Shown here one piece after another: positions 42,680-52,902 of a stretch of 64,000 nt of DNA. The stretch comes from Bacteroidota bacterium (lineage in GTDB: Bacteria; Bacteroidota; Bacteroidia; AKYH767-A; OLB10). The notes beneath the pieces were generated by a model. It was not told the origin of the DNA. It saw only the letters and a list, made by a program, of their open reading frames with translations, and did no database searches. Every line of letters starts with the position of its first letter. The first letter of the stretch is position 1. The stretch covers positions 1 through 64,000 of the forward strand of contig JADJOH010000004.1 in NCBI GenBank assembly GCA_016713925.1, written 5' to 3'. Made by a program: the position numbers and the translations under genes.

Positions 42680-44209
42680 TTATATTGATCTAAGAGCTTT
42701 TTGAATTCTGGAAATAATTTCAGAACGACCAAGCAATTCTACCATCCCAAAGAGATCAACGCCACTTGCCTGCCCGCTCACGATAACACGGAACAATTGC
42801 AGGACATCACCCGGTTTCATCCCTTGCTCGGTGGCCAGTTGTTCAAAGGCCGCCTTGCAGTTTTCTGCAGTGAAGTTTTCCACTTTCGTGAGTACATCCG
42901 GCAATGCCTGGAAGAAAGTTTTGGATTTCTCATTCCATCGCTTCGCTATCACTTTCTCGTCATACATTGAAGGTGCTTCAAAAAGATATTTTCCGGTCTC
43001 GTAAAACTCGTTTTCAAACTGTACTCTTTCCTTGAGTAATTTCACTGCTCCACTTGCAAAACTATGGCTCGTCCGGGGATCTTCTTCTCCTAAAATCGAC
43101 TTCAGTTCTATCGAAAATTTGAGTCCCAACTCTTCATCATTTGAATGACGCAGTCGTTGTTCGTTGTACCATTTCGCTTTGTCTGGATCAAATCGCGCTC
43201 CGGCCTTATGAACACGATCAAATGAAAAAGTGTTGATGAGCTCCTCCATCGAGAACACTTCCTGTTCCGTTCCCGGATTCCATCCCAGCATCGCCAGCAT
43301 ATTCACAAAAGACTCCGGATAATACCCTTTCTCGCGATAACCTGAAGAGATCTCTCCCGTTACAGGATCCCTCCATTGAAGCGGAAACACCGGAAATCCC
43401 AGCCGATCACCATCGCGCTTGCTGAGTTTTCCATTCCCTTCCGGCTTTAACAATAGAGGGAGATGGGCATATAACGGCATGGGTATACCGAGATATTGAT
43501 AGATGAGAATATGCGCGGGAGCTGAGGGCAGCCATTCTTCACCGCGGATGGCATGAGTAATCTCCATCATGATATCGTCCACAATATGCGCCAGATGATA
43601 AGTAGGCATACCATCCGCTTTGATGAGAACTTTATCATCCACGAGCGAGCTATCAAACGAAACCTCGCCTCTTATCATATCCGTAAACGTTAGTGTCTGT
43701 CCCGGATTCACTTTCAACCGGATCACATATTGCGTTCCCTGATCCAGCAAATGCCTTACTTCCTGCTCCGGCAGACTCAGTGAATTGCGCATCCCCATTC
43801 GTGTAGATGCGTCGTACTGCCATCCCTGCACGCCATCTGTCTCCGCATTCTTCCGGGCGATATCAATATCCTCCGGGCGGTCAAAGGCATAGTAGGCATT
43901 TCCATTATTCAATAGTTGCTGCGCATAGTTCATATAAAAACCCTTGTGCTTGCGTTCACTCTGACGATACGGCTCATGTTTTCCACCAAAACCCACACCT
44001 TCATCCGGAATGATTCCACACCAGGTGAGGGCTTCTATGATATACTCCTCAGCTCCCGGCACATAACGATTCTGGTCGGTATCTTCAATGCGCAGGATAA
44101 ATTTTCCCTGTTGCTGTTTAGCAAAGAGGTAAGCATATAGTGCAGTACGTACACCTCCCATATGCAACGGGCCTGTTGGGGATGGAGCGAACCTGGTTCT
44201 TGTGGTCAT
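42680..44209 (-). CDS. gltX: Glutamate--tRNA ligase
   Basis: 509 residues from the ATG at 44209; the frame is open three codons further to a TTG. Signatures: RTRFAPSPTGPLHMGGVRTA (HIGH), LRIEDTDQNRYVPGAEEYI, the metal/editing-site block YNEQRLRHS, and KLSKRDGDRLGFPVF (KMSKS). DGMPTYHLAHIVDDIMMEIT and RGEEWLPSAPAHILIYQYLG are family blocks. The C-terminal alpha-helical anticodon domain is complete. Charges tRNA-Glu. Same direction as glnS, 146 bases apart. Confidence 0.96.
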   Translation of the reverse strand: MTTRTRFAPSPTGPLHMGGVRTALYAYLFAKQQQGKFILRIEDTDQNRYVPGAEEYIIEALTWCGIIPDEGVGFGGKHEPYRQSERKHKGFYMNYAQQLLNNGNAYYAFDRPEDIDIARKNAETDGVQGWQYDASTRMGMRNSLSLPEQEVRHLLDQGTQYVIRLKVNPGQTLTFTDMIRGEVSFDSSLVDDKVLIKADGMPTYHLAHIVDDIMMEITHAIRGEEWLPSAPAHILIYQYLGIPMPLYAHLPLLLKPEGNGKLSKRDGDRLGFPVFPLQWRDPVTGEISSGYREKGYYPESFVNMLAMLGWNPGTEQEVFSMEELINTFSFDRVHKAGARFDPDKAKWYNEQRLRHSNDEELGLKFSIELKSILGEEDPRTSHSFASGAVKLLKERVQFENEFYETGKYLFEAPSMYDEKVIAKRWNEKSKTFFQALPDVLTKVENFTAENCKAAFEQLATEQGMKPGDVLQLFRVIVSGQASGVDLFGMVELLGRSEIISRIQKALRSI

Positions 44210-44218
44210 AGTGGTCAA

Positions 44219-44558
44219 TGAAATAAAAACTTTAAGGGGTTACGAAAGTACGAATATCCCCTGAAGTGTGATAAGAAAAAGGAGCACTCTCCTCTTTCTT
44301 ATCTCTACTTCAGGGGTACGAATATACGAAATACGAATGGACGAATCCGCGAATGGACGAATCCGCGAATGGACGAATCTACGAATGGACGAATCTACGA
44401 ATGGACGAATCTACGAATGGACGAATCCGCGAATGAACGAATCCGCGAAAATCATAAAAAATCAGCGTATCCCGCTTTGCGGGATCAGTGTTCCTGATAA
44501 ATTATTATTCCCTCCTTAAAACGAAATGATAAAGTAAAAATGTTTTGCAAAGAATTCC
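44219..44558. repeat. Tandem CGAATGGA repeats and related text
   Basis: From about 44328 to 44450 the 15-base unit ACGAATGGACGAATC, alternating CGCG and TACG links, recurs eight times. An open frame through it (IREWTNLRMDES type) is repeat-derived. TACTTTCG on the minus strand (44243-44250) may be the -7 box of gltX. The rest is AAATCATAAAAAATCAGCG-type dispersed text. Confidence 0.6.
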
Positions 44559-44954
44559 TCAGCGCGTCAGCACGGTATCAATATCCGGAGTGAAGTAAAG
44601 ATTGCTCTTCATGATCTTTCCGTCTTCACGGCGGAGAGGCTGACCGTTCTCGTCGAGTTTACTCATATTGCTGCGATGAATTTCTTCAAAGACCTCCACG
44701 ATCTTATGCTGCAATCCATGCGCGATAATGGTTCCGCAAAGGATATAGAGTTTATCGCCGAGGGCATCCGCTATTTGCACAAGGTCGTTGTTCTTCGCTG
44801 CTTCGAGGTATTCATCATTTTCCTCAGCCATCAACCGATGCCGCAACTCGATCATACGCATATCAATATCCGCTCGCGGCGTCTCTTCATAATCGAGACC
44901 GAAGACTTCGTGAAATTCTTTTACACTGTCGAGGATGGAATGGAAGGAGGACAT
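44559..44954 (-). CDS. MazG-like nucleotide pyrophosphohydrolase
   Basis: 131 residues. MazG/PRA-PH pattern: LRHRLMAEENDEYLEAAKNN with the Glu-Glu-x-x-Glu metal site, LVQIADALGDKLYILCGTII with the Asp/Asp pair, and FEEIHRSNMSKLDENGQPL. These all-alpha enzymes cleave nucleoside triphosphates to monophosphates and clear abnormal nucleotides. No partner gene. The histidine-pathway PRA-PH has another setting, so a housekeeping MazG-like role is more likely. Confidence 0.85.
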   Translation of the reverse strand: MSSFHSILDSVKEFHEVFGLDYEETPRADIDMRMIELRHRLMAEENDEYLEAAKNNDLVQIADALGDKLYILCGTIIAHGLQHKIVEVFEEIHRSNMSKLDENGQPLRREDGKIMKSNLYFTPDIDTVLTR

Positions 44955-45132
44955 GGTAATTAGGGGTTGGTATGGCTAAGATAGCAGTTGGAAAATTCCC
45001 TTTATTCAATACTATTCCATTGTTCAAAACATCCCGAATGACAGAATCTAACCGACACCATTTCAGAAACTTGGCAATACAGGAAAAATCAACTGTTAAA
45101 AAGACAATATGTTCTCCCAAAGATCGGCACTT

Positions 45133-47524
45133 TCACCGTACTATTTCCAGTCTGCGAAAATACCTTTTCTCATTTGCTTCCATCTGCAAATAATACATCC
45201 CCACAGCAAACATCCTTACATCTATATACACCAATCCCGGTGAAGCCATCTGCCGCAACAACAGTCTTCCGTTCTGATCAAAGACCGATATACTCCCCGT
45301 CTGTGTCGAAAGATTCTTCAGATAAAAACCATCGGAGGCAGGATTCGGCCAGAGTGCGAATTGCTGTTTAGATGCTTCTTCCAAGCCTACGATGACCAGT
45401 AAATAAGTAACAATGATGGAATCGCAACCCGCGGAAGAGATGAAATTATCTACATATACTCCTGTCGTATGCTGCCATGCTCCTGCGAGGAAGGCACTGT
45501 CTCCGGAATTAATTACGAGTTGCGTGGTATCGGCATAATTCGGATATACGCCCAGGTTAGTGATGAGGATGGTATCACAGGCCCCACTGCCCGGTATGGT
45601 ATCGTAAAAGGTTCCCGCTGTCGTTTGCCAGGCGTTGTTGATGAATACCGAATCTCCGGTGCAGATGTTGATATTGCTGATGACCGGAACCCCGGCTGCC
45701 ACCACGACCGTAAGCACAGCCGTATCACAAAAACTGAGGTTGCTGTTACATTCAATGACAGTAATGGTATTGTTACCGCTTACATTCCAGGTAACGGTTA
45801 CCTGATTGATCCCACTGCTTCCGGTGATGTTCCCTCCGTTAACGCTCCAGTTATAGCTGCTGCCGGGATGCAAGGCCGCAACATATGGAATATTTATGGC
45901 CTGTGTCTGACAGAGGGCTGTAGCACCGGAAATATTTGTGGTGAACGTAACGATCACCGTGGTAGTGACGATACTGTCGCAGCCATTGATTGTCGTAAAA
46001 TTATCTATATAAGTTCCCGGAGTTTTTCTCCATGCTCCGGCCAGAAAGCCTCACGATATTCAATGTGTTCTGTATGCTGTACGAAGGGTAGGTGCCCAGG
46101 GTAACAATGACTGTACTATCGCAACCGTTCGAGCTCGCGTACACCTGCGAATACACACCTGCGTTGAACTGCCATTGTCCGTGAATGAGGATACTGTCAC
46201 CGTTGCAGATACTCTGCGTTTGATTGACAGTTTGAGATGAATAGATATTTACTATTAGCTGCGCGGTATCGCAAATGGTTTGTCCGGCATTGCACTCAAT
46301 GACAGTGATCGAATGAAATCCTGTGGCATTCCAGTTGACCTGAACAGCGTTCGTGCCTTGTCCTGAAACGATGGAACCACCGATGATATTCCAGCTATAA
46401 GAATTTCCTGAAGTTAGTGGTGTGCTATATCCCTGCGGATTTGTAACAGGGCTGCAAAAAGAAGCTAGTCCGGAAATGACAGCGCTGAAACTGTTGATGG
46501 AAGTATCTACATTCACAACAACACCAAAACTACGCCCCCAGTTCCCTGCTATGTCTTTTGCTCTCATATACAGCGTATGCGTACCCTGCGACACGGGCGA
46601 AGGGATCGTGTTGCCTGCAATGGTTTCTAAAGCATTGTTAAAATTTCCATCAAAGGCAATCATCGGAGTGGCATTACCGTTACCCGGATCTGTATCAAAA
46701 TAATATTCACCGGAAATTACTTTAACTGCACGTATAGTACTGATGGAAGATTGAATTTCTACAATCGTGCTAAAAACAACACCCCAATTGCCGGCCGCAT
46801 CCTTCACACGAAGACCAAGACGATGAACACCCGGATTCAGTGCAGCTACGGACAGTTGATTGTAGACCACTTCCAGCGCCTGGTTGAAATTACCATCAAA
46901 TGCCAGTAAAACATTTCCATTTCCGGCACCCGGATCAGTATCCCAGAAATATTCAGCGGCTGCAATGTTTACAGAACGTGTAGAAGTAATATTGGGTTCC
47001 TTGTTTATAATCAGAGAAAAAACAGGTCCCCAATTTCCTGCAACATCCTTTGCCCGGATATTCAAGGTATGAACTCCTTGACCGGCAGGTAATGCGAGCG
47101 AATTTTTAATGAGGGTTTCAATCGCCTCATCGAAATTCCCATTAAAAGCAATCATGGCGGTTGCATTACCCTGACCCGGATCATTATCCCAGAATACTTC
47201 GGCTTCATCCACAGCAATAGCTCTGATGGTAGTGATATTCGGTAATACCTGAACGGTAGTACGAAAAACAGGTCCCCACGTATTGTCACCGTCTTTGAAA
47301 CGTACCGCAAAGATATGTGAGCCTATAGAAGGCAAATTGCTGACCGTGGCCAGCGCATCTTCTATCGCTTCGTTAAACGATCCGTCCACTGCTGTTAACA
47401 CCATTCCGTTTCCAATGCCCGGATCAGTATCCCAGAAATACTCCGCCGTTTGAATCGACTGTGCATGAATAGCTGTAGCAATTGCCATCATACAGGTCAG
47501 CATGCAGATAAATTTCTTCATCAT
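45133..47524 (-). pseudogene. T9SS surface protein with four internal repeats, one frameshift
   Basis: About 797 codons in all. Signal peptide (FICMLTCMMAIATAIHAQ), then four repeats of about 90 residues with AEYFWDTDPG-x-GNG, FDGNFN-x-A-E and a GVHTLNIRAKDVAGNWGPVF-like end. Next come Ig/PKD-like segments (NSYSWNIIGGSIVSGQGTN) and SICNGDSILIHGQWQ units. One base shift near 46040 ends the first frame in SGRSMEKNSGNLYR; the second frame picks up AFLAGAWRKTPGTYIDNF and runs through more such units to a T9SS end FALWPNPASDGFYL and RYFRRLEIVR. A single indel in a gene otherwise perfect suggests a read error or a very recent mutation. Confidence 0.85.
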
Positions 47525-47555
47525 TCTATGGTTGTTTTGATAAATGATGAATAGA

Positions 47556-48785
47556 TTAACGATCGTAGGAGCTGGCTTTAATATTCAAGGTGTTTCCCTG
47601 TCGCACATTAAAGGGATAGGTATACATAAATACCCTGGCTCCACCTGCATGAATTGGGAAGAAATTATTCAGTGTAAATGAACCGCCATAAGCGCCGGGA
47701 TCACCGATACTCAGATCGAGATCGTAATAGGGTGCCGCAGGATTTCCGTTATCTATTGCTGTAGAACCAACACTCAGCTGGCCGTCGGCCTGAAGCGTTA
47801 CGGGAACGGAAGCAGTATTGTTGCCGCTGAACGTCCAGCCGGTAGAAATCGGAGTGGTAAAGTTGCTTTCCACATGATTATAATAAATATTCGTGGTACC
47901 CGAATTACTTCCGATATTATAAATACCATAATTATTCCCTGTTGATGTCGCGTCGATGACATTGTTCATCACTTCACAAATAGCGCTTGTTTGAACATTG
48001 GAGATGCGCAACCCGAAAGTAGTACTTGATGTAGAGTAGGCCAGTATTGTATTATTATAAATAAGGTTATACCCGCTTGCGAGACTCACCAATTCAATGC
48101 CGGTTGAGCGGTGTTTAATAAAATTATTACGGAGATGTAGCCGTGATGTAGTGGTGGTGATGTATACTGCTTCCGTAGAAGTGTTATTCATATTCACTTT
48201 ATTGCCAATAATCGCAAGCGTGTCGTTCAGCGTTGCGCTGCCGCTTGAAAACCAAATTGCTCTGCTCACTCCTGATGTAATATCACAACCAATCACACTG
48301 CCAAAGTACGCGCGAATATAACCACTGTCAAACTGTGTATGTACCACATTGACGCCATAGCCTGCAGCGGGCAGCTCCACATATCCCGACATTAGCCAAC
48401 TACCGAAAATATTTATTGTGGCTACTTTGTTTCCGGAGGGGGGAGAAGAGGTAATGATATTGCCATTTGTATTTCTCATTCCGATAAAGGTGACGGTCTT
48501 TCCGGAAGCAATATTCACCGTATAGTTTCCCTGCACCACGAAGAAAGTATCGTTTTCGAAAGGTAGAAACTCCAGCGCCTTTGTTATAATTACATTTTCA
48601 ATCCAGGGTATATTCCCTGCTCTGTTCTTGATAATGATCCGATCGCCATCGGCTGCAGCGTTAACAGCATCTGTAATGGTGGCATAAGCCGGAGGAAGTC
48701 CGAATTCTTCTACAACGATATCGTTGGCCCGGATTTGATGGAGGAAGAGGAAAGAGAGGAGAAGGGTGGCAAGTGCGGTTTTCAT
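47556..48785 (-). CDS. Secreted right-handed beta-helix protein
   Basis: 409 residues with signal peptide (ALATLLLSFLFLHQIRA). ATITDAVNAAADGDRIIIKN is the typical opening of pectate-lyase-like parallel beta-helix proteins, followed by many short strands with N-rich turns (LHLRNNFIKHRSTGIEL, NLIYNNTILAYSTSS, CEVMNNVIDATSTGNNYGIY). It ends with SVGSTAIDNGNPAAPYYDLD and a short stretch that is not a clear T9SS domain. It ends 32 bases before the T9SS protein gene at 47524 begins, in the same direction, and may be co-transcribed. No catalytic residues of polysaccharide lyases are recognisable. Confidence 0.8.
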   Translation of the reverse strand: MKTALATLLLSFLFLHQIRANDIVVEEFGLPPAYATITDAVNAAADGDRIIIKNRAGNIPWIENVIITKALEFLPFENDTFFVVQGNYTVNIASGKTVTFIGMRNTNGNIITSSPPSGNKVATINIFGSWLMSGYVELPAAGYGVNVVHTQFDSGYIRAYFGSVIGCDITSGVSRAIWFSSGSATLNDTLAIIGNKVNMNNTSTEAVYITTTTSRLHLRNNFIKHRSTGIELVSLASGYNLIYNNTILAYSTSSTTFGLRISNVQTSAICEVMNNVIDATSTGNNYGIYNIGSNSGTTNIYYNHVESNFTTPISTGWTFSGNNTASVPVTLQADGQLSVGSTAIDNGNPAAPYYDLDLSIGDPGAYGGSFTLNNFFPIHAGGARVFMYTYPFNVRQGNTLNIKASSYDR

Positions 48786-49029
48786 TGGGGTATAAATGCG
48801 TTATGATTACGGGGCTAAAGTTAGGTGCATTTTCTAAATTATTTAAGACGGCGAATACTCTTTTTAAGATGTCGTTGTTAATAACGAAAATGATCCGCAA
48901 TCATCAGGAGTCACCATCTTAAATTTTCAGATCTGACTACTCTCATTCCTGACGATTAGAAATCATAACAAAAATTAACATTGTAATTCAAAGAATAATT
49001 AATACTTTTACTTTTTAGCATTTCATAAA

Positions 49030-50598
49030 ATGAGGATTCATCTTCTCTGCTACACTCTGATATTAGCCGGTTTGTCTCACGTTCTAAACGCACAAACCAA
49101 TACGCTCTTCTCCCAATGTTATGGCGGCAACAACAACGAGGCGGTATACAAAATCCTACCCACTTCCGACAGCGGTTTCATCTTTACGGGACATACCTGG
49201 AGCAACAATCAGCAGGTGAACGGGCAGCATGGTGCAAGGGATATATGGGTGGTGAAATGCGACACTGCAGGACAGATGGAATGGCAACGTTGTCTCGGCG
49301 GGACCAGTGAAGAAGGGGCAACCTGCATGTTTCAACAGGGAAATAGTTTTGTGGTTGGAGGTTTTGCCTCATCTGTTGATGGAAATGTTACCGGAAACCA
49401 TGGTGACAGCGACTTCTGGCTGATCAAGCTGAGAGACGATAACACGATGCAATGGAAGAAGTGCTTTGGTGGCACCAATGGTGAACTGATGAACGATGTA
49501 ATTCCAACTGCTGATGGCGGCTATCTGATGGCCGGATTTACTTTCTCGAATGATGGGGATGTGAGTGGTCTGCATGGTCCTCCGGGGAACTGGGCCGATG
49601 TATGGGTCGTGAAAATTGATGCGCAACGAAATATACAATGGCAAAAATGTTTGGGTGGAACCGAGGCCGATGCCGCTTATCGTGTTATAGAACTGAATGG
49701 CGGAAATATCATCATTGCAGCCTCTGCCAACTCCACAAATGGCGATATCACACTGAGCCGGGGTAACAGGGATATCTGGATGATAAAACTGGATGCTCAG
49801 GGAAATCTTTTGCAACAAAAAAATTTTGGCGGATCGTATGATGAAGCACCTTCAGACATGATTCTTACATCGAATCAACACCTCCTCATTACCGGCTATA
49901 GTTTTTCTGCTGATGGCGACCTCACCGGCAATTACTTCAACGGAACTACAAACTGGGAAGATGTCTGGGTGTTTCAAATAGACACTTCCTTTAATCTTCA
50001 ATGGCAAAAAAATCTGGGCGGGACACATTCCGATGTGGGAAACAGGCTACTTGAAACGCCTAAAGGTTATCTGCTCGGGGCAGAATCATCTTCTGTAGAT
50101 TTCGACCGTACACAAAGTTTCGGTTTTAAAGATTATTGGCTGGTGCTTCTCGATACGGTTGGAACAATTCTTTGGCAACAAAGTTTTGGTGGAAACGCCT
50201 TTGACTTTTTGAAAACAATGACAATAGATTATACCGGTCAATTACTCCTTGGGGGATTTACCTCCTCTTCCAATCTTTGCACTCTGGGCAATGCGGATAT
50301 ATGGTTGTTGAAGCTGGATACTGCTGTAACAACTTCTTCGCTAGTAACTACTGCTAATCCTCTCAATAATTTTAAAGTAGGGCCTGTACCTTTTACTGAT
50401 GAACTTACTATTGATTTAAGCGACCGGATGGATGTCCGAAAAATCATGGTGCATGATGTTATGGGAAAATTGTATTTCAGCGCTGTAGCCTTTCCTTCGA
50501 TTTTTTCCATCAATACACGGCTATGGCCTACCGGAATTTATATGATAATAGTGCAGGACATTCATGGACTCCATTCGAAAAAAATAATTCGATATTAG
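49030..50598 (+). CDS. T9SS repeat protein, paralog of the 31932 gene
   Basis: 522 residues with signal peptide (LLCYTLILAGLSHVLNAQ). Seven repeats of 50-65 residues: CYGGNNNEAVYKILPTSDSG, FIFTGHTWSNNQQVNGQHG, KCFGGTNGELMNDVIPTADG and so on, each ending DIWVVK-x-D-x-x-G-x-x-x-WQ. The end KVGPVPFTDELTIDL, VHDVMGKLYF, WPTGIYMIIVQD and HSKKIIRY is a T9SS type A sorting domain. Same architecture as the protein at 31932, but no peptidase genes beside it. TACTTTTA 20 bases before the start could be the -7 box. Confidence 0.88.
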   Translation: MRIHLLCYTLILAGLSHVLNAQTNTLFSQCYGGNNNEAVYKILPTSDSGFIFTGHTWSNNQQVNGQHGARDIWVVKCDTAGQMEWQRCLGGTSEEGATCMFQQGNSFVVGGFASSVDGNVTGNHGDSDFWLIKLRDDNTMQWKKCFGGTNGELMNDVIPTADGGYLMAGFTFSNDGDVSGLHGPPGNWADVWVVKIDAQRNIQWQKCLGGTEADAAYRVIELNGGNIIIAASANSTNGDITLSRGNRDIWMIKLDAQGNLLQQKNFGGSYDEAPSDMILTSNQHLLITGYSFSADGDLTGNYFNGTTNWEDVWVFQIDTSFNLQWQKNLGGTHSDVGNRLLETPKGYLLGAESSSVDFDRTQSFGFKDYWLVLLDTVGTILWQQSFGGNAFDFLKTMTIDYTGQLLLGGFTSSSNLCTLGNADIWLLKLDTAVTTSSLVTTANPLNNFKVGPVPFTDELTIDLSDRMDVRKIMVHDVMGKLYFSAVAFPSIFSINTRLWPTGIYMIIVQDIHGLHSKKIIRY

Positions 50599-50722
50599 TT
50601 TGTTGGTTTTACAACGCTCTTTCTATCAATCACTAATAAATTGACCGTTTCCTTTATAATCATTCCTTCTAAATCAAAAATGAAATCCTTAGATGAAAAA
50701 TAATTGATGCTGGCACATTTTA

Positions 50723-51169
50723 CTATAGAATACTTTTTATAAAATAACTCGTCTTGTTTATCTCCACTTTCTGCCCCTTTCCTGCATTCAAAATTGCCTT
50801 TCCAAGTGGTGAACCCGGAGAGAGTAAAATAATTTCCTTCTCTTCGAAAACAATTTTTCCCAAAGGAATACTCAGCAAAAAAATACCTTTATCCGTAAAA
50901 ATAAGACTACCGGCTATTACTTTATCTGACACTCTTCCAAAATCTATTTGCTGTAAGCTGTCCTGCATTTTTAAAACCTCCTCCATCTGCCGTCCCAACT
51001 TCTCCTGCTCCAGATTCATCATGGCGCGTGCGGTTTCATGTTTATCTCCGGCAGAACTTTTGGATTCGCCCTGGATAGAATGTATTAATTCGTCAAGGTC
51101 GCCTTGTATTGCAGCCATCTTTTCTTCTAAAATTCTCAAACAATGTGCTGCCAGTTCGGTTTTTAACAT
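50723..51169 (-). CDS. GreA/GreB-related protein
   Basis: 148 residues. A coiled-coil N-terminal half (LRILEEKMAAIQGDLDELIH, then SSAGDKHETARAMMNLEQEK and EEVLKMQDSLQQ) joins a beta C-terminal domain (LIFTDKGIFLLSIPLGKIVF, SPLGKAILNAGKGQKVEI) as in transcript cleavage factors of the GreA/B fold. The acidic tip of true GreA is replaced by GDKHETARAM, so it may bind RNA polymerase for another purpose. Common in Bacteroidota, where some annotate it wrongly as an oxoacyl-ACP synthase. Role not shown. Confidence 0.75.
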   Translation of the reverse strand: MLKTELAAHCLRILEEKMAAIQGDLDELIHSIQGESKSSAGDKHETARAMMNLEQEKLGRQMEEVLKMQDSLQQIDFGRVSDKVIAGSLIFTDKGIFLLSIPLGKIVFEEKEIILLSPGSPLGKAILNAGKGQKVEINKTSYFIKSIL

Positions 51170-51240
51170 ATGAGTAAAAATAGTGCTTATAACATTAATA
51201 TCATAAAGGATACTCTTCCTTTTGACTTCAATAAATTAAA

Positions 51241-51330
51241 AATTATCAGGAACGCAGATCTCGTTACTTCGTCCCGAGACAAGTGACGCTGATTTAATAA
51301 GATCTTCGCTGATTTATTTGATGTAAAAAA
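51241..51330. repeat. Dispersed GAACGCAGATCTCG repeat, copy 1
   Basis: GGAACGCAGATCTCGTTACT followed by TCGTCCCGAGACAAGTGACG and CTGATTT at 51249-51300. Copies with the same order are at 53705-53770 and 55484-55575. Then GCGTCTCGGCGACTCC text (51364-51420) of another repeat type. Confidence 0.6.
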
Positions 51331-51429
51331 GTTCCACTTATTAACTGCGCCTCTCCCTTCCCTCTGCGTCTCGGCGACTCCTTCGGGCAACGAAGCTTTA
51401 GCGAAGGAGACTGCGCGAAACCTTTAAGA

Positions 51430-51900
51430 TTAGTTCAGGAATAAATATGCTCCATTAAGTACTGTCGCAAAACTCACCCAGAGCAAATACGGAATGTTCA
51501 TGTATCCGGCAGCAGGATGGATTCGTCGGAAGAGCATGATCATCCAGACAATACTTCCCCACATTAAAAGTATATCGACGAGTGCGAGGCCGATATTTCT
51601 AAAATAGAAAAAGAAAAAACTCCAGAGGAAATTGAGCGTGAGCTGCAAAAAGAAAACTCTGATGGCGGTTGTTCTAAGTGCGGAATCGGGTTTTATCAAT
51701 ACCAGATACAGAGAAATACCCATTATTATATAAAGGGTTGTCCATACCGGACCGAAGATCCAACCGGGTGGATTAAAGGAAGGGGCATTCAATGTTTGGT
51801 ACCAACCTGTTATTCCTTCTGAAGTGAAGTAACCGGAAATACCACCGGTGGTCAATGGAATTAATATGGAAATGAGGAGAAGAAATGGTTTGCTTTTCAT
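51430..51900 (-). CDS. TspO/MBR family protein
   Basis: 156 residues, five membrane spans. Signatures: GGISGYFTSEGITGWYQTLN, the WYxxLxxPxFxPPxWIFGPVW block seen here as APSFNPPGWIFGPVWTTLYI, LNFLWSFFFFYFRNIGLALV and ILLMWGSIVWMIMLF. Members bind porphyrins and cholesterol-like ligands in the membrane and take part in stress responses or tetrapyrrole handling. Monocistronic. Confidence 0.93.
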   Translation of the reverse strand: MKSKPFLLLISILIPLTTGGISGYFTSEGITGWYQTLNAPSFNPPGWIFGPVWTTLYIIMGISLYLVLIKPDSALRTTAIRVFFLQLTLNFLWSFFFFYFRNIGLALVDILLMWGSIVWMIMLFRRIHPAAGYMNIPYLLWVSFATVLNGAYLFLN

Positions 51901-51955
51901 TTTTTTCGATTTTTAAAATTATAGGACAAAGTACGCATTAAAAACAGATGCAGAT

Positions 51956-52513
51956 CTATTTAGTTTTTTTTAATTGCATCCACGCAGGTTTCGCTTTCAC
52001 AGTTTTCTTAAATACCGGACAATTTTCATGATGTGCCTGTGGCAAATAGCCGGTACTGACAAGGAATTCATTGACGATTTCTCCTCCTGTAAAACGAAAC
52101 GTTTTCTTGAACAGCTTTGTCCATTCGGCTTTATCAAGGGGGTGATGATGATCGAGCCATGCTTTGAAGGAACCAAACTCTTTCTGTATACTCAGCACTG
52201 TTTTCGCATTTTCAATTGCGGCATCTACTTTGAGCCTGTTTCGTATAATCCCTGCATCGTTTAACAAACGCTCGCGGTCTTTTTCTTTGTAGGAAGCAAT
52301 TTTTTTTATGTTGAAGGCATGATAGGCCTTTCTGAAATTCTGTTCCTTTTTGAGTATGGTGGTCCAACTGAGTCCCGCCTGATTTATTTCAAGGATCAAT
52401 CGCCCGAATAATTCATTGTCCTCTTTGATAGGAAAACCATAGGCGGTGTCATGATAGATGCGGTGAAGATGGTCTATCTCTAGTTGTGAAACGAAGTTGC
52501 AGTAAGCGGACAT
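51956..52513 (-). CDS. tag: DNA-3-methyladenine glycosylase I
   Basis: 185 residues. Tag blocks: YHDTAYGFPIKEDNELFGRL, LILEINQAGLSWTTILKKEQ with the base-pocket Trp, FRKAYHAFNIKKIASY, LLNDAGIIRNRLKVDAAIEN and FRFTGGEIVNEFLVSTGYL. The N-terminal Cys of the zinc-binding set is present (AYCNFV) with His in ENCPVF/HHENC near the end. Removes 3-methyladenine from alkylated DNA. The first block has YHDTAYG where E. coli has YHDxEWG. Cytosolic, monocistronic. Confidence 0.9.
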   Translation of the reverse strand: MSAYCNFVSQLEIDHLHRIYHDTAYGFPIKEDNELFGRLILEINQAGLSWTTILKKEQNFRKAYHAFNIKKIASYKEKDRERLLNDAGIIRNRLKVDAAIENAKTVLSIQKEFGSFKAWLDHHHPLDKAEWTKLFKKTFRFTGGEIVNEFLVSTGYLPQAHHENCPVFKKTVKAKPAWMQLKKTK

Positions 52514-52902
52514 AGCGGACAGGGTATGGGTTAAAAATAATCTAATTCTGTTAATAATTCTAAAAGAGTTAACTGAGGCCTGTTATAATATAAAAATAAC
52601 AATTATAGATAGATGTAGGTAGTTCCTGATTTATAAGCAAAACTAATAGGAGTTGTTTTACTTTTCATAATTTCCAAATTACATTTTTCCATATAAAATT
52701 CGGCTGCTCCTATGGCTGGTATTCGCGCAATTAATACGCTTTAGTCAATAATTTTTACATTTTAGATTGTGTTTTCTGTGGTACCACAGCTCTATTCTTT
52801 TCATTTAAAAAAAATCCTTCAACTTTGTACACCTGAGTTTAGCCTATAAAACAGAAAGCCCCTTATCCTCATAACAACCCTATCAAATAATATAATAAAT
52901 TC
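52514..52902. other. Intergenic stretch, divergent promoters
   Basis: Very AT-rich. TTCAACTTTGTACACC at 52818-52833 resembles a -7 box for the cytochrome gene. GTGGTACCAC (52780-52789) is a perfect 10-bp palindrome. Nothing else recognised. Confidence 0.4.

Noticed and set aside
44268..44519. 83-codon open frame
   Set aside because: It consists of translated 15-bp tandem repeats (REWTNLRMDES type) and has no gene-like composition.
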